NCBI GenBank assembly: GCA_002393725.1
Contig: DGTJ01000096.1
Span: forward strand, 78,614-90,896
Length of the DNA stretch: 12,283 bases
Origin: Prevotella sp. UBA4339
Lineage (GTDB): Bacteria; Bacteroidota; Bacteroidia; Bacteroidales; Bacteroidaceae
Direction of reading: 5' to 3'
Notes under the pieces: generated by a model
The model's database searches: none
What the model was told of the DNA's origin: nothing
Seen by the model: only the letters and a program-made list of their open reading frames with translations
Program-made: the position numbers and the translations under genes
Shown here: one piece after another, positions 6,442 to 12,283 of the stretch
Layout of the letters: each line of letters begins with the position of its first letter
Position numbering within the stretch: position 1 is the first letter of the stretch

Positions 6442-7743
6442 ATGAAAAAACTTTTAACATGCATGATGATGCTCCTAACTTCCACACTGGTATTCGCAGA
6501 TGACTGGAAGTGGGACGAGAAAACAAGAGATGCCGCCTATGAAGCCCCTAATTCCAAATTTCAAAAGAAATGGTATATCAATGATCAATATGAAACCACC
6601 TATCAGTTTGGGGCTAACGGAGTAGTCACTTCAACCCTACTTGTTAAGAATGATCATTTTGATGCTCGTATTGTAATAACACTCACAGGAAAGTATACAC
6701 GCAATAAAGACCATCTTAATCTTACATGGACAGGAGCTCAAGCGAAGCCTTATCAAGCTGATTTGGATGCAATGTCTGCAAGAAACCGTGACAACGTACT
6801 TCAATCATTGAAATCTATTGGTCACCATTTCACATCTAACTACAAGAACAAAACCGAGTACTTTCTCATACTTCGTCTTGATGATGAGTGTCTTATTGTA
6901 ACGACATTTAATCCTCAGACTAAATTATTCAACGATATAAATTGGAACACTTTGTTTAACGAGTCTCACAAGAAAAAAGAGAAAGAGCGGGCAGCTCAGC
7001 TAGCAGTTGAGAAGGCGCGTCAAGATTCCATAAGACAAGTTCAGGAAGCTGAAGCAAAAGCGAGACGTGAGGCTGAAGAGAAAGCAAGACGTGAGGCCGA
7101 GGAAAAAGCTAAACGCGAGGCAGCAGAAAAGGCAAGGCTTGCAGAAGAGACAAGGATAAAGGCTGAAAATGAATACTGGGCTCGTATAGGCATTGAGAAG
7201 AAAGCTGCTGCAGAAAAGGCTGCTGCAGAAGGCGTGAAGTTGGTGGATCTTGGACTGAGTGTCAGATGGGCAGACAGGAATATCGGCGCGTCATCCCCAG
7301 ATGATTATGGTTTAAAATTCACATGGGGAGAACCGATTTCCAGTGAATATGGCAAATACAAACCTGCGATAAAGTTACAAAAAGGAGCTGTATTGGACTC
7401 TAACAGTGATCCCGCAATTGTAAGATGGGGGAACGGTTTCCATGTCCCTACACCTGAGCAATGGAAAGAACTGTTCGAGAAATGTACTATAGTACAAAGT
7501 AAAAATGGTGTACGTGTAACTGGACCTAATGGTAACTTTATTTTCATACCCCATAAAGATAATTCCAAGTATGTTCGCTGTTGGACAAATACAATGAGTT
7601 CAGAAAACAAAAAAATGGCATTAGAGTCATGTATAACGCTCCCTTCACCGCAGGGGAATGATTCAGGAAAAAGAATCTTAAATTACTCGATAAACGAGTC
7701 TGAATCAAACATTCTTTTACCAATTCGCGCTGTCATGGAATAA
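6442..7743 (+). CDS. exported coiled-coil protein with C-terminal FISUMP-type domain
   Basis: A 433-residue secreted or periplasmic protein. The signal peptide MKKLLTCMMMLLTSTLVFA is probably cut after Ala19; there is no lipobox. Residues 20-172 form an unrecognised strand-rich domain (YQFGANGVVTSTLLV, RIVITLTGKYT, YFLILRLDDECLIVTTF). Residues about 175-265 are a highly charged coiled coil with repeated KAxREAEE units. Residues about 265-433 begin VDLGLSVRWADRNIGASSPDDYGLKFTWGE, continue with NGFHVPTPEQWKELFEKC and VTGPNGNFIFIP, and end in LLPIRAVM. This matches the Bacteroidetes branch of the Fibrobacter major paralogous (FISUMP) domain, found on surface and exported proteins; its function is not known. 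The usual final VRPV is altered to IRAV. It is the last gene of the operon and is followed directly by a terminator. Confidence 0.8.
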   Translation: MKKLLTCMMMLLTSTLVFADDWKWDEKTRDAAYEAPNSKFQKKWYINDQYETTYQFGANGVVTSTLLVKNDHFDARIVITLTGKYTRNKDHLNLTWTGAQAKPYQADLDAMSARNRDNVLQSLKSIGHHFTSNYKNKTEYFLILRLDDECLIVTTFNPQTKLFNDINWNTLFNESHKKKEKERAAQLAVEKARQDSIRQVQEAEAKARREAEEKARREAEEKAKREAAEKARLAEETRIKAENEYWARIGIEKKAAAEKAAAEGVKLVDLGLSVRWADRNIGASSPDDYGLKFTWGEPISSEYGKYKPAIKLQKGAVLDSNSDPAIVRWGNGFHVPTPEQWKELFEKCTIVQSKNGVRVTGPNGNFIFIPHKDNSKYVRCWTNTMSSENKKMALESCITLPSPQGNDSGKRILNYSINESESNILLPIRAVME

Positions 7744-7754
7744 TTAATTTATTT

Positions 7755-7792
7755 TTCCGCCTATCAAGAATCTCTTGGCAGGCGGATTTTTT
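7755..7792 (+). terminator. rho-independent terminator
   Basis: TCCGCCT (7756-7762) pairs with AGGCGGA (7780-7786); an inner CAAGA/TCTTG stem closes an ATC loop, and six T follow (7787-7792). It lies 13 bp after the stop of the FISUMP-type gene and works only in the plus direction. Confidence 0.9.
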
Positions 7793-7854
7793 CTTACAAA
7801 AATAGATAGAAATTATCAATATGCTTATTATATCAGCAATATAGACAACATCAA

Positions 7855-8213
7855 ATAGCTATACTCTTCATAATACTCTTTAACACTACCCCAATTTATT
7901 CTCAAACAGATTGGGGATGGGTTATAACAGGTGTAGTGAAAGTTGGACAGACATATATGCTCAGCGATGATGACTTAGCCGAGAAGGTAAAAAAGGAGGT
8001 CGCCGAGATGGATAGGCAGAATAAAATTTGTGAAAAAGGTAGCAAGTATACAAAAAGACTACTGAACCTCACAAAAGGGATAAAGGATGCTAATGGTATA
8101 AACTTAATTTCAAAGTGTATCAGACAAAAGTCCTAAATGCTTTTGCCTGTCCTGATGGGAGTGTTAGTTTTTATTAACTAATGGACGTACTTAGTGATGA
8201 TGAATTGTTGGGC
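7855..8213 (+). pseudogene. M48-family metallopeptidase, frameshifted and truncated before the active site
   Basis: Frame 1 reads IAILFIILFNTTPIYSQTDW (remains of a signal peptide) and GVVKVGQTYMLSDDDLAEKVKKEV...MDRQNKI, then GSKYTKRLLNLTKGIKDANGINL, the N-terminal part of periplasmic M48 peptidases. At about 8106 one A appears lost; the next frame continues NFKVYQTKVLNAFACPDGSV (8106-8165), hits TAA at 8175 and goes on in frame as LMDVLSDDELLG (8178-8213). In the family VVGHEIGH follows, carrying the HExxH zinc site; here the sequence diverges to EFTKG-stop. No in-frame ATG precedes 7855, so the start is lost too. Start loss, one frameshift, one nonsense codon and loss of the active site make this a clear remnant. 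Confidence 0.85.
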
Positions 8214-8236
8214 GAGTTTACAAAGGGATAGAGTGA

Positions 8237-8365
8237 GTTTTAGGTTGGCTATTTCATGGACTCGGAGCTGTCTTTGACTTCCTGCTTGATGGCTGGGAAT
8301 CTTGTTTGAGGGTAATCGCCTGGATTATCTTAATCTTACTATTCCTATTAGCATTGGCATTATGA
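8237..8365 (+). pseudogene. C-terminal membrane-helix fragment of an unidentified gene
   Basis: An open frame with no start codon reads LGWLFHGLGAVFDFLLDGW, then ESCLRVIAWIILILLFLLALAL and stops at TGA 8363-8365. The end is a convincing transmembrane helix and the amphipathic front part is protein-like. It lies 23 bp after the M48 remnant in another frame and directly follows a TGA (8234). It is probably the tail of a second gene joined to the M48 debris by a deletion. I do not recognise the family. Confidence 0.5.
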
Positions 8366-8491
8366 CTTTTTAACGCAGTCTTATTGAATTTTTCCCAAAT
8401 AGTTCATATATAACAAACATCTTAATATGAGCGAAAGTCATGGGACAAACCCAGAATGAAACATCATGAGAATTTGTAATTTGTAGAGAAA
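8366..8491. other. intergenic spacer without recognised feature
   Basis: AT-rich, no clear TAnnTTTG element (the nearest, TAATTTG before 8492, is one base short), no hairpin of note. The expression signal of the following small gene is not evident. Confidence 0.4.
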
Positions 8492-8689
8492 ATGACATTA
8501 AAAGAAAAAGCAAGGGCCAAGGTGAAAGAGCTGGATTCGAGAATGGCCGAATTGAACTCTTTGTATGAAAACGAAAGTAATCCAGAGAAACAGAAAGAAA
8601 TTGCTAAAGAAATTCTCTCTGTGGCAGTTCAGACGAATAAGTTCTTGAGGATGGCTGGGGCTGACGAACAGGAAATGTATGCTGATTAG
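8492..8689 (+). CDS. small helical protein, unknown function
   Basis: A 65-residue, highly charged protein (MTLKEKARAKVKELDSRM..., then PEKQKEIAKEILSVAVQTNK) predicted by eye to be two amphipathic helices forming a coiled coil. No signal or membrane segment, no family recognised. It ends 42 bp before the first nuclease gene on the same strand, so the two may be co-transcribed; a role as a partner or inhibitor of the nuclease is only a guess. Codon use is AT-rich like the nuclease that follows. Confidence 0.6.
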   Translation: MTLKEKARAKVKELDSRMAELNSLYENESNPEKQKEIAKEILSVAVQTNKFLRMAGADEQEMYAD

Positions 8690-8731
8690 TTTCGGTGTTA
8701 TCACCTAACAAAACAACAATAGAACCTCGCG

Positions 8732-9847
8732 ATGTATAGGAAATCGCATGAAATTATGAATGGAAGTTTTTTTGATAGGATTGGTATAGCAGATATGGAG
8801 AAGGTTCATTCTGCAGTAATTGGTTGGATATTTTCTGATGAATGTAAAGCATTAACGAATCAGCAGAAGTCAGAATTATTGTGTTCTTTGTTTCATGTAA
8901 TGCCAAGCCAAACATTTAACTCATTTGTTGTAGAGGTTGAACATCATGATATTGATGTTCTCATTATCACTGACAATAATACATGTTGGGTAATTGAAAA
9001 CAAGATTAAATCTTCTCAGCATAGTAATCAGTTAGATAGATACTACAATATTATAAAAGGAGAACCTGTTAAGATTGGGCGTAAAATACAGTCCATACAA
9101 GATTACATGCAATTGAAATCTCACTACTGTTTCTTGACACTTGTTGGTGAGAACCCGAAATGTACAAATAACGTTTGGGAGAATACTACATACAAATCCT
9201 TCTCAACAGCGCTTAAGAGTGTCCTATCAAATGATAATAGAAATAGTGATTATATTATCCTAAACGAATACTTGTGCTGCATTACTAATCTTGCGGATGC
9301 TTTAGATGAATTCATTAATGATCATCTACGGTATAAATATGTCTTTGATGACGGTACGAATAAAAAGAAAAGAAATGGCAATTATATTGCAGACAACGGT
9401 CTCGAAACAATTTTTCAAAAATGCTTCCTTTCACATATTATAGGCAAAACTAAGAACTATAGTGGTTTTGATATTTCAGAGACTCATGGCATCGCACTGG
9501 CGGAGAAAAAAGATGTACTTTTTATTCGAGATTATAAATTGGGAATACAATTCCAAAACGGCTCTTTCAAGGCTCAGATACTTAATGAGAGTATAGGTGC
9601 AACTGATTTCTGGAATCATTGGAATGGAAGAATAACGAAAACAAATAACGGGGTAAAGATAAACAATATGCATTTCTCTGGCTGGACTTTTAACATTTCT
9701 AAAAGTCAGAAAGGCTCATATTTTTCCATCTCAAAAAAGATTCCCAATTGGTATTCTAAATCTGTGGCAGACATTGTGTCCGATTGGGATACCATGTACA
9801 ATGCATGTATGGATGTTTTGAATGAAATTTCAAATATAATCCCATAA
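8732..9847 (+). CDS. PD-(D/E)XK nuclease family 4 protein
   Basis: A 371-residue protein whose N-terminal third fits the PD-(D/E)XK family-4 fold: Glu23 in DMEKVHSAVIGWIF (the family's E..HS..L motif), Asp75 in EHHDIDVLII, Glu89-x-Lys91 in CWVIENKIKSS, and a conserved Gln100-Tyr104 pair (NQLDRYY). These would bind metal and cut DNA. The C-terminal two thirds (about 170-371) are unrecognised and probably recognise substrate. Members are common in Bacteroidetes, mostly uncharacterised, often near mobile elements or defence genes. The start could also be ATG 8756 (MNGSFF). The gene is visibly richer in A and T than the second nuclease at 10227, which suggests a separate origin. Confidence 0.8.
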   Translation: MYRKSHEIMNGSFFDRIGIADMEKVHSAVIGWIFSDECKALTNQQKSELLCSLFHVMPSQTFNSFVVEVEHHDIDVLIITDNNTCWVIENKIKSSQHSNQLDRYYNIIKGEPVKIGRKIQSIQDYMQLKSHYCFLTLVGENPKCTNNVWENTTYKSFSTALKSVLSNDNRNSDYIILNEYLCCITNLADALDEFINDHLRYKYVFDDGTNKKKRNGNYIADNGLETIFQKCFLSHIIGKTKNYSGFDISETHGIALAEKKDVLFIRDYKLGIQFQNGSFKAQILNESIGATDFWNHWNGRITKTNNGVKINNMHFSGWTFNISKSQKGSYFSISKKIPNWYSKSVADIVSDWDTMYNACMDVLNEISNIIP

Positions 9848-9877
9848 GAATGAAATGTTTTTGTCAGATTACTAACG

Positions 9878-10162
9878 ATGAAGCGCGTATTTATTGATAT
9901 GGACAATGTGCTGGTGGACTTCCAGTCGGGACTCGACCAGGTGAGTGAGGAGAAGAAGGCTGAATATGCCGGACGGTTGGATGAGATTCCGGGCTTGTTC
10001 GCCAAGATGAAGCCGATGGAGGGGGCGATAGAGGCCGTGCATGAGTTGCAGAAGCATTACGACCTGTTCATCCTCTCTACGGCGCCGGGACACAGCGGGA
10101 CAGACCCTCTGTGTCCTCGGTATTCGCAATCTTATTCTTTATATATCTTGGTGTTATGCTGA
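9878..10162 (+). pseudogene. truncated 5'(3')-deoxyribonucleotidase (NT5C-type HAD)
   Basis: Residues 1-70 match the start of HAD-superfamily 5' nucleotidases of the NT5C type, which dephosphorylate dNMPs: RVFIDMDNVLVDF with catalytic Asp7 and Asp9, IPGLFAKMKPMEGAIEAVHEL, and YDLFILSTAP, where Ser67-Thr68 form motif II. The family continues WGNPSAW..K and later motifs III and IV (lysine and the DD pair). Here, right after STAP, a palindrome begins (10085-10120) and the frame runs on through unrelated residues to a stop at 10162. About 60% of the protein is missing, so the product should be inactive. Confidence 0.8.
10085..10120. repeat. palindromic element A at the HAD truncation point
   Basis: GGACACAG (10088-10095) pairs exactly with CTGTGTCC (10109-10116). 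CCG (10085-10087) and CGG (10118-10120) extend the stem past a one-base bulge. The 25 bases 10090-10114 match 20 of 25 bases of element B (11837-11861). Confidence 0.75.
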
Positions 10163-10226
10163 TGTTTGGATGATTTCTGATGAGATTATTTGAAATATTT
10201 CTGTCTAATGTCTATATTATCAGAAA
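10121..10226. other. intergenic spacer before the second nuclease
   Basis: AT-rich, unrelated to the HAD family, although the truncated HAD frame runs into it to 10162. No exact TAnnTTTG element was found, so the promoter of the nuclease at 10227 is not identified. Confidence 0.4.
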
Positions 10227-11420
10227 ATGAGTAAAGAACAATTTATGAACAAACAGGAATGTATTATTAATGGGATGGCAGAATCGCCTATGTTTGTTTT
10301 GTCTGGCGGATCAAAGGAATTGTTTCACAGTAATTTCCTTTATTGGTTAGGCACAAACTATCGTGTTGTTTTTCAGGAACTGATGAGCAAGCTTTGCAGA
10401 ATCAATTCTTCATGGCCTGAGGGTTGGGCAGTAAAACGGGAATACCGACATCTGGATCTTTGTGTCACCTACGAGAAAACGACGGGGAAACAGCAAGAGG
10501 GAAAGGCTTCAGTGGGAGAATGGGCTTTCATTGTCTTGGAAAACAAAGTGAAAAGTTTGCCAGACTTGATACAACTGAGGCGATATGAACAAGTGTTTGC
10601 TGGCAAGGGCAACGGTTGCTCTTACGTTGTGTTGTCATTGACAAAAGAGTTTCCTGGCAGCAAGTATTTGAAAGAGAATACGTGTTGGCAGTTTCACCAT
10701 TACGACGAATTGGCCCAACTGATGGAAGAGTGTGTTCAAGATTCCACTATTAAGGAAGAGCATCGTTTATACATTCGTGACTACTGCCATTATGCAAGTA
10801 GTCTAAGTGCATTGGCAGAGGGCTGGAAAATAAAGGAACAGACAAGCTTCCTCTCGCAGCGAAGCGACTTGCGCGAATTGAGACTGAACGATATCTACGA
10901 GAAACTTCGCTATGCTCAGATTGCAACTTTGCTCGCAGAGAAACTCAAGGCAAGAATAGTCAACGACTCTGATGAGGAAAGAGTCATTCTTGGTATGAGC
11001 AATATTGATGTGATACTAAGACAGCGTGAGGATGCAAATGACATCCTTTGCTTCTATGGGTGTCCTGAGGCAAAACCTTTCGGACAGGTGTTCATTGGCA
11101 GTGGTATGACTCATGCAGTAGGATTGGTGGAGGCAAAAGTGAAAGTTAGCGACGACTGCTGCCTCGTCGTACAGGTGCAAGGCAATCGTTATTGTCACGG
11201 TTTTGAGTGTGAAGGCATCCTAAAAAGCACTGATCGTCTCAGTCCTGACCAACTGCGATTCCTGAACTTTGAAGGGAACCGTCTGCCTGGTAAAGAGGCC
11301 AAGGCCGACTCCAGACTCTGCCGTTACAATGCCAACTTCATTTATAAGTCGCAGAAAATTCTTCCTACGCATACCATTGGCGACATTCTGAATACCATGA
11401 TCGCCGACTGTCAGATTTAA
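10227..11420 (+). CDS. PD-(D/E)XK nuclease family 4 protein (second, divergent copy)
   Basis: A 397-residue relative of the family of the nuclease at 8732. Motifs: Glu31 and His34 in SKELFHSNFLYWL, Asp77 in YRHLDLCVTY, Glu105-x-Lys107 in FIVLENKVKSLPDL, then Gln116 and Tyr120 in IQLRRYEQVF. All catalytic residues are present, so the enzyme should be active if expressed. The C-terminal region (about 150-397), with RSDLRELRLNDIYEKLRYAQ and strands near 270-320, is the usual variable part of the family. It lies on the far side of the truncated HAD gene from the first copy, and its base composition is more GC-rich. It is followed after 8 bp by an exported protein gene, so the two may be transcribed together. 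Confidence 0.8.
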   Translation: MSKEQFMNKQECIINGMAESPMFVLSGGSKELFHSNFLYWLGTNYRVVFQELMSKLCRINSSWPEGWAVKREYRHLDLCVTYEKTTGKQQEGKASVGEWAFIVLENKVKSLPDLIQLRRYEQVFAGKGNGCSYVVLSLTKEFPGSKYLKENTCWQFHHYDELAQLMEECVQDSTIKEEHRLYIRDYCHYASSLSALAEGWKIKEQTSFLSQRSDLRELRLNDIYEKLRYAQIATLLAEKLKARIVNDSDEERVILGMSNIDVILRQREDANDILCFYGCPEAKPFGQVFIGSGMTHAVGLVEAKVKVSDDCCLVVQVQGNRYCHGFECEGILKSTDRLSPDQLRFLNFEGNRLPGKEAKADSRLCRYNANFIYKSQKILPTHTIGDILNTMIADCQI

Positions 11421-11428
11421 GTCGTAAT

Positions 11429-11797
11429 ATGGAGAAAAAGATAATACTATTAATGCTTATGGCACTCTTTTCTATGTTTGCCAACGCCCAGCAGATATCG
11501 TATATCAAGGCCGACGGGGCTTGGTATCAGGTGTATGATGAGGCTGGGAAGAAGGTCACCACGCTGTCGAAAAGTTCAATTGGAGAAGTGGTCGGCTGGG
11601 GCAGTGATTTCTTCGTGGCTGTAGATGGGGCTTGGGTTAAGACCTACGACATCAATGGCAAGAAGATCTGCACACTCTCAAAGCAGACTGTAGGAGAGGT
11701 CATCGGCGTGGCCGGCAATACGTTTACCAGCCGCCAAAGCGCTTGGATATACATCTGGAACAAAGAGGGCAAGAAACTACAAACAAGGTCAGCGTAA
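11429..11797 (+). CDS. exported protein with 37-residue repeats
   Basis: A 122-residue protein with a signal peptide (MEKKIILLMLMALFSMFANA, cut near Ala20) and a mature part made of two and a half 37-residue repeats: 25-61, 62-98 and 99-122. Each has the pattern DGAWxxxYDxxGKKxxTLSKxxxGEVxG. The Trp/Gly-spaced repeats suggest blades of a beta-propeller or a stacked beta-hairpin, but a stand-alone unit this small would need to oligomerise. The ending GKKLQTRSA looks natural. It starts 8 bp after the nuclease stop, and its TAA overlaps the next ATG (TAATG). Function unknown. Confidence 0.75.
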   Translation: MEKKIILLMLMALFSMFANAQQISYIKADGAWYQVYDEAGKKVTTLSKSSIGEVVGWGSDFFVAVDGAWVKTYDINGKKICTLSKQTVGEVIGVAGNTFTSRQSAWIYIWNKEGKKLQTRSA

Positions 11798-12206
11798 TGA
11801 ACATCACCGATTTCAACGACCTTACTTTGGCAGAGCACACAGGGGGGCTGTCCCCCTGTGTGCCGACTGTAAGGGCGGAACGGAGATTCATACCAACCTG
11901 CGAGGCATACCCTGTGCCAGCCTAGAGTTTGAGAAGACGCTACAAGTTGAACAGCATGGCTATGTCATTACGGAAGGAAAAGGCAGTGACATCCTTGCTT
12001 TGACGCTGAACAACATCGGTGTGAGTTGTGCCAATATTCCCGCCGGTTATTACCAACCTCATAAGGATGATGAGTATACAGTAATAGCAGAATTGGAGAA
12101 ATGTCTATCCTTTGTGAATAGTACTATTAATACGCTCGACAAGCGTTTCCCTCATATTTACAAGTCGCAGACTCAATTGATGGCAGAAAAAGAGCTATTC
12201 AAATAG
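11797..12206 (+). pseudogene. frameshifted gene with C-terminus like a zinc peptidase (M20/M28-type)
   Basis: ATG 11797 opens MNITDFNDLTLAEHTGG, in a TAATG overlap with the previous gene, then runs into palindrome B. After the palindrome a different frame (from 11859) reads CADCKGGTEIHTN, then GIPCASLEFEKTLQVEQHGYV, GKGSDILALTL, VSCANIPAGYYQPHKDDEYTV and IAELEKCLSFV, stopping at TAG 12204. The second part resembles the C-terminal metal-binding segment of M20/M28-type peptidases (GSD, NIPxGYY.PH..DEYT). One added base in the G6 or C5 run would join both frames into 136 codons. Even then the gene would be much shorter than a whole peptidase, so the N-terminal catalytic part is missing as well. 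A sequencing error in the homopolymer cannot be excluded. Confidence 0.55.
11835..11863. repeat. palindromic element B at the frameshift
   Basis: GCACACAGGGGG (11835-11846) is the exact reverse complement of CCCCCTGTGTGC (11852-11863), with a 5-base loop. It is the same sequence family as element A and carries runs of six G and five C, which are slippage-prone. Confidence 0.8.
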
Positions 12207-12211
12207 AACGG

Positions 12212-12283
12212 ATGGAAATACTGGCAATTATAGGCATCATAGTATTAGGACTCATCATCTTTACCAGTGTGGGTATTCTTGGC
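12212..12283 (+). CDS. start of a membrane protein (cut by window end)
   Basis: ATG 12212 opens MEILAIIGIIVLGLIIFTSV and continues open to the window end (24 codons). The stretch is a convincing N-terminal transmembrane helix or signal anchor. It lies 5 bp after the previous stop, so it probably belongs to the same transcript. The family cannot be named from this much sequence. Confidence 0.55.
   Translation, partial: MEILAIIGIIVLGLIIFTSVGILG

Noticed and set aside
7050..7150. tandem DNA repeat
   Set aside because: The repetition comes from KAxREAEE coiled-coil codons with varied third bases, so it is protein-level repetition, not a recent DNA repeat.
10085..10162. genuine C-terminus of the HAD nucleotidase
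   Set aside because: Residues after STAP show none of the family's later motifs and derive from the palindrome and AT-rich spacer.
1..12283. CRISPR array or complete insertion sequence
   Set aside because: No regularly spaced direct repeats and no transposase frame with terminal inverted repeats are visible.

Overview
The window looks like a chromosomal accessory region of a Bacteroidales bacterium, most likely Prevotella or a close relative. The reasons are: several promoters of the Bacteroidetes type (TTTG - about 20 bp - TAnnTTTG), few Shine-Dalgarno sites, a Fibrobacter-paralogous (FISUMP-type) C-terminal domain, a KilA-N protein of the Bacteroides type, and two PD-(D/E)XK family-4 nucleases. 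Intact genes alternate with gene remnants, as expected in a hypervariable region.

Layout. 165-532 is a KilA-N DNA-binding gene reduced to its N-terminus and its C-terminal tail. 543-1721 encodes a single-pass membrane Ser/Thr kinase, whose end overlaps by 4 bp the end of a convergent gene (1718-2275, minus) for a Bacteroidetes helix-turn-helix-like protein. That gene has a perfect, probably leaderless promoter embedded in a palindrome. 2301-2816 is non-coding: two palindromes, two plus-strand promoter candidates and a long leader with mutually exclusive hairpins.

2817-7743 reads as one operon: a TerB-like/zinc-ribbon protein, an SPFH (flotillin-like) protein ending in a GYF_2 domain, a small second GYF_2 protein, a four-helix membrane protein, a lipoprotein, and an exported coiled-coil protein with a FISUMP-type domain. 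The first four genes are tightly spaced; two 4-bp ATGA overlaps are present. The last two genes each follow a near-identical 32-bp leader repeat. A strong intrinsic terminator closes the operon. By family knowledge, SPFH plus TerB/zinc-ribbon proteins act at the membrane in envelope stress; this operon may be an envelope-spanning assembly, with the kinase as a possible signalling partner (inference).

7794-8491 holds debris: a frameshifted M48 metallopeptidase cut off just before its HExxH motif, and a C-terminal membrane-helix fragment. 8492-11420 carries a small helical protein and two PD-(D/E)XK family-4 nucleases flanking a truncated HAD deoxyribonucleotidase. 11429-12283 carries an exported repeat protein, a frameshifted peptidase-like gene and the start of a membrane protein. 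Two palindromes of one sequence family (10085-10120 and 11835-11863) sit exactly at the truncation point of the HAD gene and at the frameshift of the peptidase-like gene.
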